A stretch of 64,000 bases of DNA from Wolfiporia cocos (Eukaryota > Basidiomycota > Agaricomycetes > Polyporales > Phaeolaceae), in assembly GCA_029448655.1 (NCBI GenBank), contig JACCLO010000011.1, positions 1,860,001-1,924,000 on the forward strand. Direction: 5' to 3'. The translations under genes and the position numbers were made by a program. This document shows positions 36,581 to 47,017 of this stretch, piece by piece. A model generated the notes under the pieces. That model was not told the DNA's origin. It saw only the letters and a program-made list of their open reading frames with translations, and made no database searches. Every line of letters begins with the position of its first letter. Within the stretch, counting starts at the first letter, position 1.

Positions 36581-39500
36581 CAGGGAACCGAGTCATTCAG
36601 CATACAACGCAAGTCTTCAGAGACTATATGCGAACATACCAGACAAGGTTGAGTGTTATAACCCGAAATCACAGGTACGGGACTACAACAAATCGGCGGG
36701 AACACCTGGGCAATGCGCTGCGGTGCACCTTTACAGCCGAGCCTGACAGGGAGCTAGCAGCCCCTACGCAGACTTTGTAGCTTTTGGTGTGGCGGTGCTC
36801 CGGTCTCGCTGTTCACTGAGCGCGTTCCCTTGTAGCGTCGGACTGGACTAACGTTGGGCTGACCGGGGCTGACTGGAGTAACTGCACGGTCCTGCTGAGG
36901 CGAGAAGCTGAGCTCACTATATGCACGCTCAATACGGCGCTGTGGAAATGAGACAAGAAGTGGAGCTCACGAAATCAGTCTGGTGAGATTTTATGGCAGT
37001 GTGTGGTCCTGTTCGGTGATGAAGAATGGCCGAACAGATCAAAGACGGAACAATGCGAATTCACAGCCTGGGGGCGCGAGCCTGCTGAGCCTCAATGCTG
37101 CAAGACAACTAGAGAGCCACAAGTCTGTGTACAGTGGATACGGAGGACGCGAGAGTGAAGAGGGGAGCCGTTGCAAACTCGAATGAGTTTGTCGACTAAA
37201 AGGGATGTGCGGGCGTCTACCCCGCACTGTGCCATTTATTTTTATTTATTCCACGTGCCGTCGCGACAGACGCTCACCCGAAGGGTCTCCGCCACTACGG
37301 CGCCTGGACGCGCACTTACTTCGAATTCCTTGATGAATTGCTTGCCACACCGGCGACAGGCCCCACCGCATCCGTCACGACGACTTGTTGATACAGCACG
37401 CCTGGGCCTGCTCGCTTCACACTGCGACTCTGTCGCCGCATTGCCTGATTTTGTCTGTCCATACTAAATTGCTGAATGAACGGCGACCGTTTTTGACAAA
37501 TGACTCATGGCTCGCGCACAATAGCTTGCACGGGAAGCGTTCAACATGCAAATCCCATTAATGATTTACGGCCTCGTGTCTCACGATGTGCACGGCTCAC
37601 CATGGCCTCTCTGACAACTGCTTGACGTGTGCCGTCCCAAAAAGGTGAACAGCCAAAGGCCGGTGTGATGGACGTGCAAAGGTCTAATCATCCTGACCTG
37701 GGCCATCAAATTCAACAAAACCGCCCGCGGGCCACGGCATTCTCTGCCATACATGAGAATCACATCGTGGACGCTTCCTTCTTCTCTTGTCTGCTCTACG
37801 GATTGATCGCGTCCCCTGTTGCAGAAGCACAGCTTGACAATTTTTCCTGATGGCTCGTACGGAGAGACTGCGTATTCAGAATCGTAGGACCCGCGTAAAC
37901 CTAACCTAATACAACTCCGAACGGTGGACAATGCGATGTGTGCACCAATTCCGCGCCGTGTCTGCATACGCCGAGAAGCACCGGAGGCATCGGCCGCAGC
38001 CACAGATACTAGTGAAGGTAGGTGAAGGCTTGGTATATCCGATCACGCGTACGTAAAGATTGACATCAACCAAGCACATGCCGTCATAATTCTCTGCGTA
38101 TGACCGTCTAGATTTATGTCTTCAGCGCAGATCTCGGCCATGTACTCAGCAGGAACATATGATGTGGCGACGGAGTCCGCCGCTGTCGAGGTCTAGATGT
38201 AGCTACTATGTCGCACACGCGACGAACGCAGCCATACCGATGATCTTCCACTTCATACAATTGCCTCTTCCACCTTCATATATTTGCAAGTGGCGAGCTT
38301 GTCGCCGCACAACTACCTCATGTCTGATTTTCCAGATATCGATTCGTCGCTCGTAACGAAGCTCCCAAACGATTGGCGTTTCTACCCGACATTATCAACT
38401 AGCTACTCGCGCTCTTCGGTAATGACGCCGGACTGGAATTGCGACCGCTGCTCCACAATCCGGATGCATCGGAAATATGTCTTCGTCGTCGTCGTCGTGT
38501 CTGTAGCACATGTCCTCGGTGCGCGCTGCTAGCTTCCCGGTGGCAATCGCAGAACATTCTGCTTAGACGAACGGAGAGCGTGTTGCCGCTTTGCGGAACT
38601 TGTGCGGGCCCAGAATGTGCAGTCATCCGGGCCTCCGCCTCAGTTTGGGCGAATCCACCGAGCTCAAGGGACGAATGCCATCATCCACGGCGGCAATTGT
38701 AACTTCTTCCGGGCATGTGCTAGTCACATAGTGTGCTGGTAAATTTCCGTGTAAATCCTTCTCAGATGAGTTCCTGGAATCATTCAAACTGACACAGTGT
38801 GTCTCGCTGATGAAGTCGTCATTCCCCTGCGCAGATACGACGACATTGCCATCCGAAAACGGCAGATGGTCTCTAGCGTTGATGGTAGCACACACGTACA
38901 ACCGAATAGATAGGTGACAGCCGTATTCGGCATTGCGCTAATCATTCCCGGAAACGAAAAGAAGGACAGTGGCAAGCTTTTCCCGTGGCGTCATCAAGTC
39001 AATATAGCGACTATTTACAAGGCGGGTCGATGACATTGCTCGGGGATCGACGATTGAATATTCATTCTCGCATGGATCTGATCTCAAATATGCCGATTTG
39101 CGCCGTGTTCTATAACTTATATTCTTCTGTGCATGGAATTAATCTCTGTCATAGCTCAGGATGGTTACATTGCGCTGCATTCAATGCGCCATTCTCTGCC
39201 CGTTGTTACGGCGCAACCGTAGATGGATTGAATACCCCCTGCTTTAGCTGCGTTTCATGTATTGTAAATCGCCGTATCTCTTCAATCTTCCCATTATTAT
39301 AAGACATTCACGGAGTCATTGCGAGCGGCTATGTCCTCTTCGAGAGATTACGCCGCTGCTCCCTCCTTCCAGCGTGGCTCCTACTATGGTCAAGATGCGA
39401 CGAGTTAGACTGTTGACTGTTGACATATGAACGCAAGAATGCGTGCATCGGTACCGGTATGCGCGTTGTCTGAGTTCTATCAACTTCTGGCTTGAAATTT

Positions 39501-40009
39501 GCGCTACTGGACTGTCGCACCATTGTTTCATTTTCCAACATCGCTTCAAATCATAGCTCGAGATCTTCATGCTGCTAATAGCCTGTGATATTAATGCTTC
39601 TATTGTTCGCTGTTGGTTCCTCATGTCGCCCAGTATTGGGTCTGACCCACGATGTTCTATGCGGAGTATGATACGGAAGCGTGGCGACGAATGAATATTG
39701 AATGGCGCCAGATATTGCTACATTCAAACAAGAATAGAAGCGCAATGCTCGACGAGGATATATATGTTGATCAAAGTGGTGGTCGGCTCATTCGAGAATT
39801 TGCTCTAACCTCATATTCGTGTACATGTTCGTGTATCTTGCGATTGCGCTGCGTTGCACGAATGCTGCACGTCGCCGGCTGAGACACCAACTATAAAAGG
39901 TATCGATATAATATATGATCACAACGCCCTCGCCGATACGCAGAAGGAGAGCCAGTAGATCTCGCGAGCGGCTATGACGTCGTGTACATGCTGACTAACT
40001 TCCTTAATG
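36581..40009. other. Gene-poor stretch left of the right inverted arm
   Basis: No gene seen. The first few hundred bases should contain the promoter of the minus-strand gene at 35-36.6 kb. The rest holds only short unrelated frames and a short GTC run near 38485. Confidence 0.45.
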
Positions 40010-40120
40010 CATTGATGACTTCGCCGATTGTCGGTTCTAGTCCTCTGTGACTATTTCTGGGCAGGGTCGCCGCCAACTGTCTACATACCGCTGGTCTGCT
40101 CAAGTGCAGTACCGGGCATT

Positions 40121-41938
40121 ATGGCCAACAGCGATAGGACAGATGCATCGAGTACAACGCTACTTGGCCCAGAGGAACCCTTCGAGGTCCATGTATCCGA
40201 CGCAGCGTTGGAGCTACTGCAACAGAAGCTGGGGGTCACTCGTCTACCTGATGAGATAGAGGAAGCAGGATGGGACTATGGTGCACCTCTTGCCGACATT
40301 CGTCGCCTGCTTGCCCGGTGGAAAGATGGTTTCGACTGGCGGGCGGCTGAAGCAAAGATCAACGAGCTGCCACAGTTTACACGAGACATACAAGTGGACG
40401 GTTTTGGAACTTTGAACATTCACTACGTCCATCAAAGAAGCACTGTACAAAATGCGGTCCCGCTCTTGTTTCTTCACGGGTGTATGCGCAATCCACGATT
40501 GATGATAGCATATAGTTGGGTCTCAAGCTACCTTTATCAGGGCCAGGGCATTTCCTCGAGGTGCAGAAGGTCCTGCCACTGCTGACAACCGCTTCGCCGG
40601 ATCATCCCAGCTTCCACGTCGTCGCTCCCAGTCTGCCTAATTTTGGGTTCTCCGAGGCAGCCACCAAACCAGGTTTCAATGTCGAACAATATGCTGAGGT
40701 ATAGATGCATCAATCATATAAGCGTCTGATTGATGAGCCTGTGAATACAGGTAGCGAATAGATTGATGCTGTCTCTCGGCTACAGCGAATATGGTGAGTC
40801 TTCCTCGGATTGATCCTCATAGGCTGCTCCAGCCCGTCGATATATCAAATGGTTCACGGCTCCTATCATTGTCTGACAATGTGTGTGCGCGTCCTGTGCT
40901 CTACGGTGCCGACGTTGTGATTTCGCGATGGAAATAATCATTGCGTACCTGCGCTACTGTCCTTGTGGCGATGCCAACTTATCGTCTAATATACATTTGA
41001 TTGCTAATATTTGACCACAGTCGTACAAGGTGGAGACTGGGGATTCGATGTATGTGAAGCCCGATGCAATGCATGCTCGAGTTTTGACATTGCTGCGGCG
41101 GCACAGATTTCTAGCAAACTCGCACATGTGTATGGGCACCAGAGCGTAAAGGCTTGGCATACCAATTTCCCCAAGTATGTCTGCCAGGATACCGGAAGAT
41201 TCCCAACTTTGTTCTCATACGCTCAAATCCAGTGCCCAGCAGCCCCCTTCTCTTCTTACCCATCCTCGCCAGTTCTTGGCATATCTCTTCACGCCATATA
41301 ATGATCGCGACCGCGCTGGTCTCGCACGCACCCAGTTATTTATGAAGAAAGGCCGGGGTTATTTCAGCGAACAGTCGACAAAGCCACAGACGATTGGATA
41401 CTCATTAGCTGACTCTCCGGTTGGGCTACTCGCGTGGATCTATGAGAAGCTCGTCCAATGGTCCGATAGCTATGTGTGGGACGATTATGAAGGCATGTCA
41501 GCAACTGTGCGCGATATGTCTCTGGACTGACCTCTGTGTATGCTTCGTAGTATTAGCGTGGGTCTCTATCTATTGGTTCTCGAGAGCGGGTCCTGCGGCA
41601 TCAGTCAGAATCTATTACGAGACAGTGAACGCTAGTTACTACGACCGCAGCCTCTGGTCATCAATTCCTTGCGGTCTGTCATATTTCCCTAGAGAACTTG
41701 TCGCGGTGCCGAAGACGTGAGTAAACTTATGCTGAATTTGTTGTTTGCACTGACTGTCTCCACTCCTCCTAGCTGGGCTCGCACTCTCGGCAATGTTGTA
41801 TTCGAATCGGAGCATGAGAGTGGTGGACATTTCGCCGCTCATGAGAAGCCCCATGAACTTGCTGCCGACGTGCGTGCGATGTTCGGCAAAGGAGGACCAG
41901 CTTTTGGGGTCGTCGAAGGGCAAGTGGGATATGACTAG
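40121..41938 (+). CDS. Epoxide hydrolase EH2 (microsomal type), intact
   Basis: Eight exons: 40121-40481, 40541-40698, 40751-40793, 41021-41049, 41107-41174, 41233-41492, 41551-41716, 41773-41938; 416 aa with all phases consistent. EHN N-terminal domain ([38 protein letters not shown]), then an alpha/beta-hydrolase with oxyanion HGWPGHF, nucleophile Asp in GGDWGF, lid segment [14 protein letters not shown], acid Glu in FPRELVAVP and His in ESGGHFAA. It should hydrolyse epoxides to diols, typically in detoxification after P450 oxidation. Intron 6 uses a GC donor (GAAG|gcatgtcag) with a normal AG acceptor; GC-AG introns are a known minority class. Near-identical to EH1 and clearly related to EH3. 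Confidence 0.92.
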
Positions 41939-42063
41939 TTCTCATGATCACCATGAGCGTTGCGTCTTCGTCGCATAGCACCTCTGCTGGCACATTTGTA
42001 TGGAGCGTCGAGCGTTTTATTACAACGCGCGGTGCATGATCAATGCTGTCTCCATTACTTCCA

Positions 42064-42854
42064 TCATCTGTACATTAGCTCTCCCACATGCTGCTTAGCC
42101 CCTTGCTCCCAATCGTCCCAACATACCGCTAACACCACGGAATGCAGCCCCTTAAAGTTACACGGTGCGCAAGGGTCGCCTTCACGTGGTGCGTCGCCAT
42201 CAGCTATTTCTTCTGGCAAGACCCATGTCCACCGCAATGTTCCTTCCTCCTTGAAGCCCATCCTCCGCGCCAGACGCAAAGATGCCTCATTCTTTGGGTG
42301 TGAAATCCATTGCATGCGCCTCAGACCCAGTCCTGGCGGTGACTCGCTGGGCAGTCGTAGACAATATTGGAGGAGCACGCCGGTAGCATGAGTCGCGACA
42401 TGAGTACGCTGAAATGCCGGGAAGACGAGCACGTATCCGATCTCCGTACAGAGCTTTGCAGAAGACATTCGCAAGAGCGCAATGACCCCTGCCATGCTCC
42501 CTCCGCCCAGCTCTGGATGAGCCAGGTCGGGCCGGGTCTTATCGATCATTGCGAAGAGGATAAATCCGGGGTTGGAACGGTAGTACTTCTCGATGTATGC
42601 CAGAAATTCGGCGAGGGAGTTGTGAATGATTGGATAATATCGGAACAGCTCCTGACGGCTGCTGCTAACATTATCCCAGTAGAGTTAGCCGTGCAGTGAG
42701 GGGATGAAGGGTGCGAGTCGCACGCGGTTACTTCGAGAGTTTCGAGGTATAGTGGGAATGCGAAGTTGACATCATAAGGGTCAGGACCATATTGCTCGAT
42801 AAGGTCGAGTGGCGGCTGGGGTTCCGGCAGTTTGTACAGGTTGACGAACGACAT
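42064..42854 (-). pseudogene. GNAT acetyltransferase, broken duplicate
   Basis: Duplicate of the intact gene at 4791-5576. It begins MSFVNLYKLPEPQPPLDLIE and follows the intact copy for about 41 codons. It then lacks one A in the codons after ETLE (near 42731), shifting the frame. In the original frame a further change (GGC CAA to GGC TAA, stop at 42685-42687) would end translation anyway. The downstream two thirds (from AMIDKTRPDL) remain open, so decay is recent. Two residues extra near the C-terminus (CNFKGL versus CRGL) reflect a 6-bp indel. Confidence 0.88.
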
Positions 42855-42937
42855 GATGGTGCACTGCGTAAAAAGCTCTGATCAAAGGTCTAATTAACCC
42901 GGGAGACCGTCGCGTTCGCCGCGCACATTGCGAAGCG

Positions 42938-42972
42938 GAGGTGGTTGTTTGTTGCTGTGTAACAACCACCTC
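42938..42972. repeat. Perfect 12-bp-stem hairpin beside the right arm
   Basis: GAGGTGGTTGTT at 42938-42949 is the exact inverse complement of AACAACCACCTC at 42961-42972, with an 11-nt loop. It lies about 60 bp outside the end of the right inverted arm and has no counterpart at the left arm. Function unknown. Confidence 0.7.
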
Positions 42973-43105
42973 TGTACATTACCAAGAACAATGGTTGTTT
43001 TAAGCGTGGCCGGCTCCGAGATAGCATCTCGAATTCGGTTGCCCCAAGGTCGGTGGCATTACTACTACATCAGCGTAGAGCCACAAAACCATACCAAGGA
43101 ACAAA

Positions 43106-44172
43106 TTAGAAGGACACATCTACGGGTGCATAATTAAGTTCCATGTCAGCATTAACCATGATACATTCGTTCTTTCCGATCAACTCCCAATCTTGCTCCC
43201 TGTAGATTGACGGTTCGCTGGCAATAATCACATGTGCCCCATGCTCGATCTCATCTCGAACCGACCGGTCACTGCTGCGTTCCCCATCCGGGTGTCTCGG
43301 ATATTGACAGTTGAGCGAGACGCCGGCTTTCGTGGAGAGATACAACGATGGTGGGTGTTCCGTGGGATGGTTGCGGAACCGGATCGCGAGAAGCTGAGTG
43401 CCGTCTGTGACAGCGCAGTTCAGGCTCGACGCGTCGGCCGCACTGCCCAATACTTGTTTCTGCACCTCGATGACCTTTGAGATCGCTTGCTCGAGCGCGC
43501 GCTTGACGTCTTCGAGTGGGTGGGACGTCTCCCATGCGGCGGCTCCCCTACTCTGCTCGAGTTACGTAAAGAATAACGCAGCGAGGTGCTCCGAGTCGGT
43601 TGTGCCCTTGACCAAATTCAGCGCCTCGTCCGAGATTAACGCGGTGAGCTCGCGCTTGATCTCGGCGAAATGGGCCACCATTCCGTTGTGCATGAACAGC
43701 CAACGGCCAAACTGGAACGGATGACAGTTGTACTCGGTGATTGCGGTCTCTCCGCTCGCTGCGCGTATATGGGCAAAGACGGCGGGAATAGAGGTGTTGG
43801 CACAAATAGTCCCGAAAATGGGATCGGTCATGGGGTGGCGGAGCACTTTGTACAATGCGGCATGCGGTCCGTCGCACCCACCATATTCTGCACGTGCCGT
43901 GGAATACCTGCAATCGTGTGTGTGGCTTTCAGCGAGTCTCTAGCGTGCGAAGGCACTCACCACGCCAGCCCAAGTCCGTCTATATTGAACGGACTGTTAC
44001 GGGTCTTGATCTCCGTACGAGTCAGCTTCTTAGTTTTGTCTAGCTCATAGTGTGAGAGGAATGGCAAGAAGCGGTCGTGTACTTGTTTTGACAAGGAATG
44101 CGCAGGGACTATCAGGACATCTTCCAATAGGCAAGGTTCTGTTTTGGAGATGTATGCAAACCAGCGGCGCAT
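43106..44172 (-). pseudogene. DUG3-like class-II glutamine amidotransferase, two disabling changes
   Basis: Two exons, 43961-44172 and 43106-43907, 338 codons in one phase. Homology to DUG3/YafJ-type Ntn amidotransferases is clear: RWFAYISKTEPCLLEDVLI, FNIDGLGLAWY, VFAHIRAASGETAITEYNCHPF, WLFMHNGMV, TDSEHLAALFF, and C-terminal VIIASEPSIY. DUG3 works in the cytosolic DUG complex that degrades glutathione. Two key features are wrong. The family begins Met-Cys with Cys2 as catalytic nucleophile, but here codon 2 is CGC (Arg), one T-to-C step from TGC. An in-frame TAA lies at 43562-43564, between FFT and LEQSRGAAAWE; the frame stays the same on both sides, and a rescuing intron would be only 15-18 bp. 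Best read as a young pseudogene unless the assembly is wrong. Confidence 0.8.
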
Positions 44173-44717
44173 GGCGTGAATGAAGTAGGAACGCTGCAAC
44201 GAAGTAGGGGAGGAGAGTCGCAGAATATTACAATCGAGTGAACGAGCTTTAATATCAGTGTTTCGTGAATGGCACGGCGCTCCGTTCTGACACGGAGACA
44301 CTGAGTTCTCGGAGCATAGCACATACCGCGATGGAGTAGTCATGACATGTTTCACTGCAGAAAGTGAGACGCCCCAGGCTGTTATGACGTCTCACGACAG
44401 ACACGATACTCACTTCGATCGAAGTCAGATAGGATATTGGTACATCGTTTGATGATAAGCGTTCTGCTTTGATACCGATTTCTGAAAACCGAGTGGTGTT
44501 GCAAGTTTCGAGGCATTTTTAGTGAACGATGTGTGCAGCTGGCGGTTGTTCTCACAGGACTTGACCGAGGTGCATGAGACAAACATATGCAATCTATCAA
44601 TGTAGAACCCAGGTCGAAGTTGCACCTACTGCTCGTGATGTAGGTACGGTCGTGGTCGCTTGGTTCAAAGATGAATTTGCTATGGAGGCAGCTGGTATTA
44701 GCCAATAACATGTTCAG

Positions 44718-46641
44718 CTACTCTCGCGGACGCAGGATAATGGCTACATTTCGACCACTTCCTGACGCCTGGTCGAACAAATTAACCAACTTTACGGCCA
44801 TTCCTGTATCCTAACCGCAAATCCTATCAGTACCAGCCGCGCCTCCGTAAAAATCGCGAAAGTATACCTCCAGCTGCTCACGCAACCACTGCTCCCTATC
44901 GAGCAAAATAAGACTTTCAACAACAGGCCCCAGAATGCAGCGTAGGACGTGGAGGACCTCGAGCCGCCGTTCTGTCTGCTCGTCTCGCGCGCATGCGGTT
45001 GCGAGATCGGAACCGAGCTTCTCCTTGGCACGCGCGAGGAAGGTGTCCCAGTCCGCGTATGCAGCATCGTTCAGTCTGCCTAGGCGACGTAGCTGCGCGG
45101 AACGAAGTTCTTCGTCTCGCTGCTTGGCGTCCGACCCGCCTCCTTGGCGCGCAGTGCTGACTTGGAGCCGTGATGGACACTGTAATGCGCGTTCGAGGAG
45201 AGCTCGCCAGACGACCTTCCTCGTGGCTAGTTTTGCAGCATTCAAGGTATCTTCCGATCCTAGCCACTGGGAAGGAACCTGGGCAGCGAGTTGCAAATGG
45301 TTGGACGTCAAAGCAACTCTAGGAGCACCTAATCGAGACTTCGATAGTGATAGTGTCTCGGAAAGAGGGAAGTCTGGTTTTTTTTTTGGTAAGCTGACAA
45401 GAGTTTAAGCTTTAAGGGCTGTCAAATTTGGCACCTTTTTGCTCAAGGAGGTTGTAACAACAGCCTACAACTACAGCTGCCACAGGTGTCCGTTTGCGCG
45501 AGATGTCAGCTGACTTGAGACGGGCCAAAACAGCTCGCAGAATGCTCGGCGTGAGTGAGCCACATGCATGGAGAGCGACGAAGAGTAGGAATGTTTGATT
45601 GGGGAATCCGCCAGACATAGCACATGTCCGATTAGGTGCTTCGTTTGCAATCCATTCGTCTACTACACTCGTTAGCGACTCCGCGGTGATCCTGAGCGTT
45701 TTGTAGGTCAAGGTCCCTTTCTGTACTTGTGGCAGATAGCTGTGGCTTTGTTTTCCCGCCCCAACACATGATGAATATTCATAATTGAGCCCCATGGCAG
45801 TCTGTTTGCGCTTCGCCTTTGTCATGTCGTCCTTCCGCGCTGCTCCTTGGGTCTGTACGTCGCTCCAGTCGAGCGCAAGGACATGAAGGCCGAGTTCATC
45901 TCTTAAGTTACGAGACAGATAAGCCTAAATATGAGTACTTATCAGCAACACCAGCGACTACCAGTGGCCTACACGTGCAGTAGAACTGTGGCATGATAGG
46001 ATTGTGGCATGAAAACTCTATCTCGATAAGATCTCAGCGTGAAGGGTGCAGCGCTGAACGTTAATCGTCGAGCCGACCACTACATAGAAGGGACGCAAAT
46101 GTAACACAAGAGATGGACGAACTTGACCCGCGCCAACATCAACAACGTGCCTGATGGCTTGCGTTTCGCCACAAGAGGAAAGCAAGTCCGAGACGTATTC
46201 CGTCATGCGCATCACTTCATGTGCTTTCTTCGGCGACATACCGTGCATTCGAAGGCCTTGCGGCCTCGAGCCATCATGCATGTAGGAAGACGATTCTTGC
46301 ATACTCTGACGAGGGATCTGCAATCGCCGTGCGTCGTCTACCAAGGCCTTCAGTTCGTCCGGTATAGAGGCGAAGCGATCTTGCCAGATTGACGAATGGG
46401 GATCATTGTAGTAGTGCAGCAGAAGCAACCATCTTGCACTGGTACTACCTTCCCTGAGGCCGTCCTCGCTTTCGTTTTCGTCCGATGCGGCCCAGTCCCA
46501 CCAAGTCCATCTCATAGGAATGCTTGCGCCTTCCTTGCAGTGTAGTCGGTTCGGATGGCACAGGAGTAGGCTGTTGGCCAAGTCTGAGCACAGAAATCGA
46601 CATATTTGCGCGAGGAGGGTAGAGTCGGAGGAGGTCGACAT
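44718..46641 (-). CDS. METTL25/RRNAD1-like methyltransferase, apparent 1-bp frameshift
   Basis: Four exons: 46123-46641, 45435-45924, 44868-45393, 44718-44810. Conserved blocks of the METTL25/RRNAD1 (Methyltransf_32) family: HGMSPKKAHEV, the SAM-binding motif VVDVGAGQ continuing as AYLSR after intron 1, ALDWSDVQTQGAARK, LHACGSLT, VVGCCYNLL, DFPLSETL, LTSNHLQLAAQVPSQW, and C-terminal LVNLFDQASGSGRNVAIIL. Exon 3 begins with an A10 run (45376-45385 region); the phases of exons 2 and 4 require A11 there, so one base is missing in the sequence or the gene is frameshifted. The N-terminus is unclear: a frame reading HVDLLRLYPPRAN lies just upstream in another phase. The head-to-head neighbour is EH3. 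Confidence 0.78.
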
Positions 46642-47017
46642 GATCGTCTATGGCAAGCAAGATCCAATGTGCGGAGTCGTAAGTGGCGATCATCATGGGC
46701 GCTAAGACAAGTGAACATATGGAGTCTCTCAGGCGAACTTAACCACACACGGTTTGTGCAACTGCTCTCTGTACTCTTCTAATTTCCAAGCACGCGCAGC
46801 GTTTTAGAATCAGGTTGATGCTTACGCATATCCCGAGCACGGTCCGGCGCGTAGTGATCATAACATTCAGTGATGTAATCACTATCTAGTAAGTTTCGCA
46901 CAGTGCGCTAAAGCTCTTTTTAAATTCGCTCACGAAGCCAAACCCAAACTGGCTGCGGTGCTCCCTGATTCGCACCCCGTTCCTTACCCATCATTGCATT
47001 GACCACTCTCCGCAATC
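46642..47017. promoter_or_regulatory. Divergent promoter region METTL25-like / EH3
   Basis: 376 bp between two head-to-head start codons. A polypyrimidine-rich leader and CATTGCATTGACC-type sequence precede the EH3 ATG. No defined element could be assigned. Confidence 0.4.

Larger units (their letters stand above)
40010..42878 (-). repeat. Right arm of the large inverted duplication
   Basis: Reverse-complement partner of 4767-7600, carrying EH2 (+) and the broken GNAT copy (-). Homology is strong from about 40065 and weaker from about 40010. It ends near 42878, just upstream of the GNAT start. The unit includes introns and flanks, so it arose by DNA-level duplication, not retroposition. Confidence 0.9.

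Noticed and set aside
43545..43566. Mini-intron that would remove the TAA in the DUG3-like gene
   Set aside because: It would be only 15-18 bp, far below the 50 bp minimum seen in this genome.
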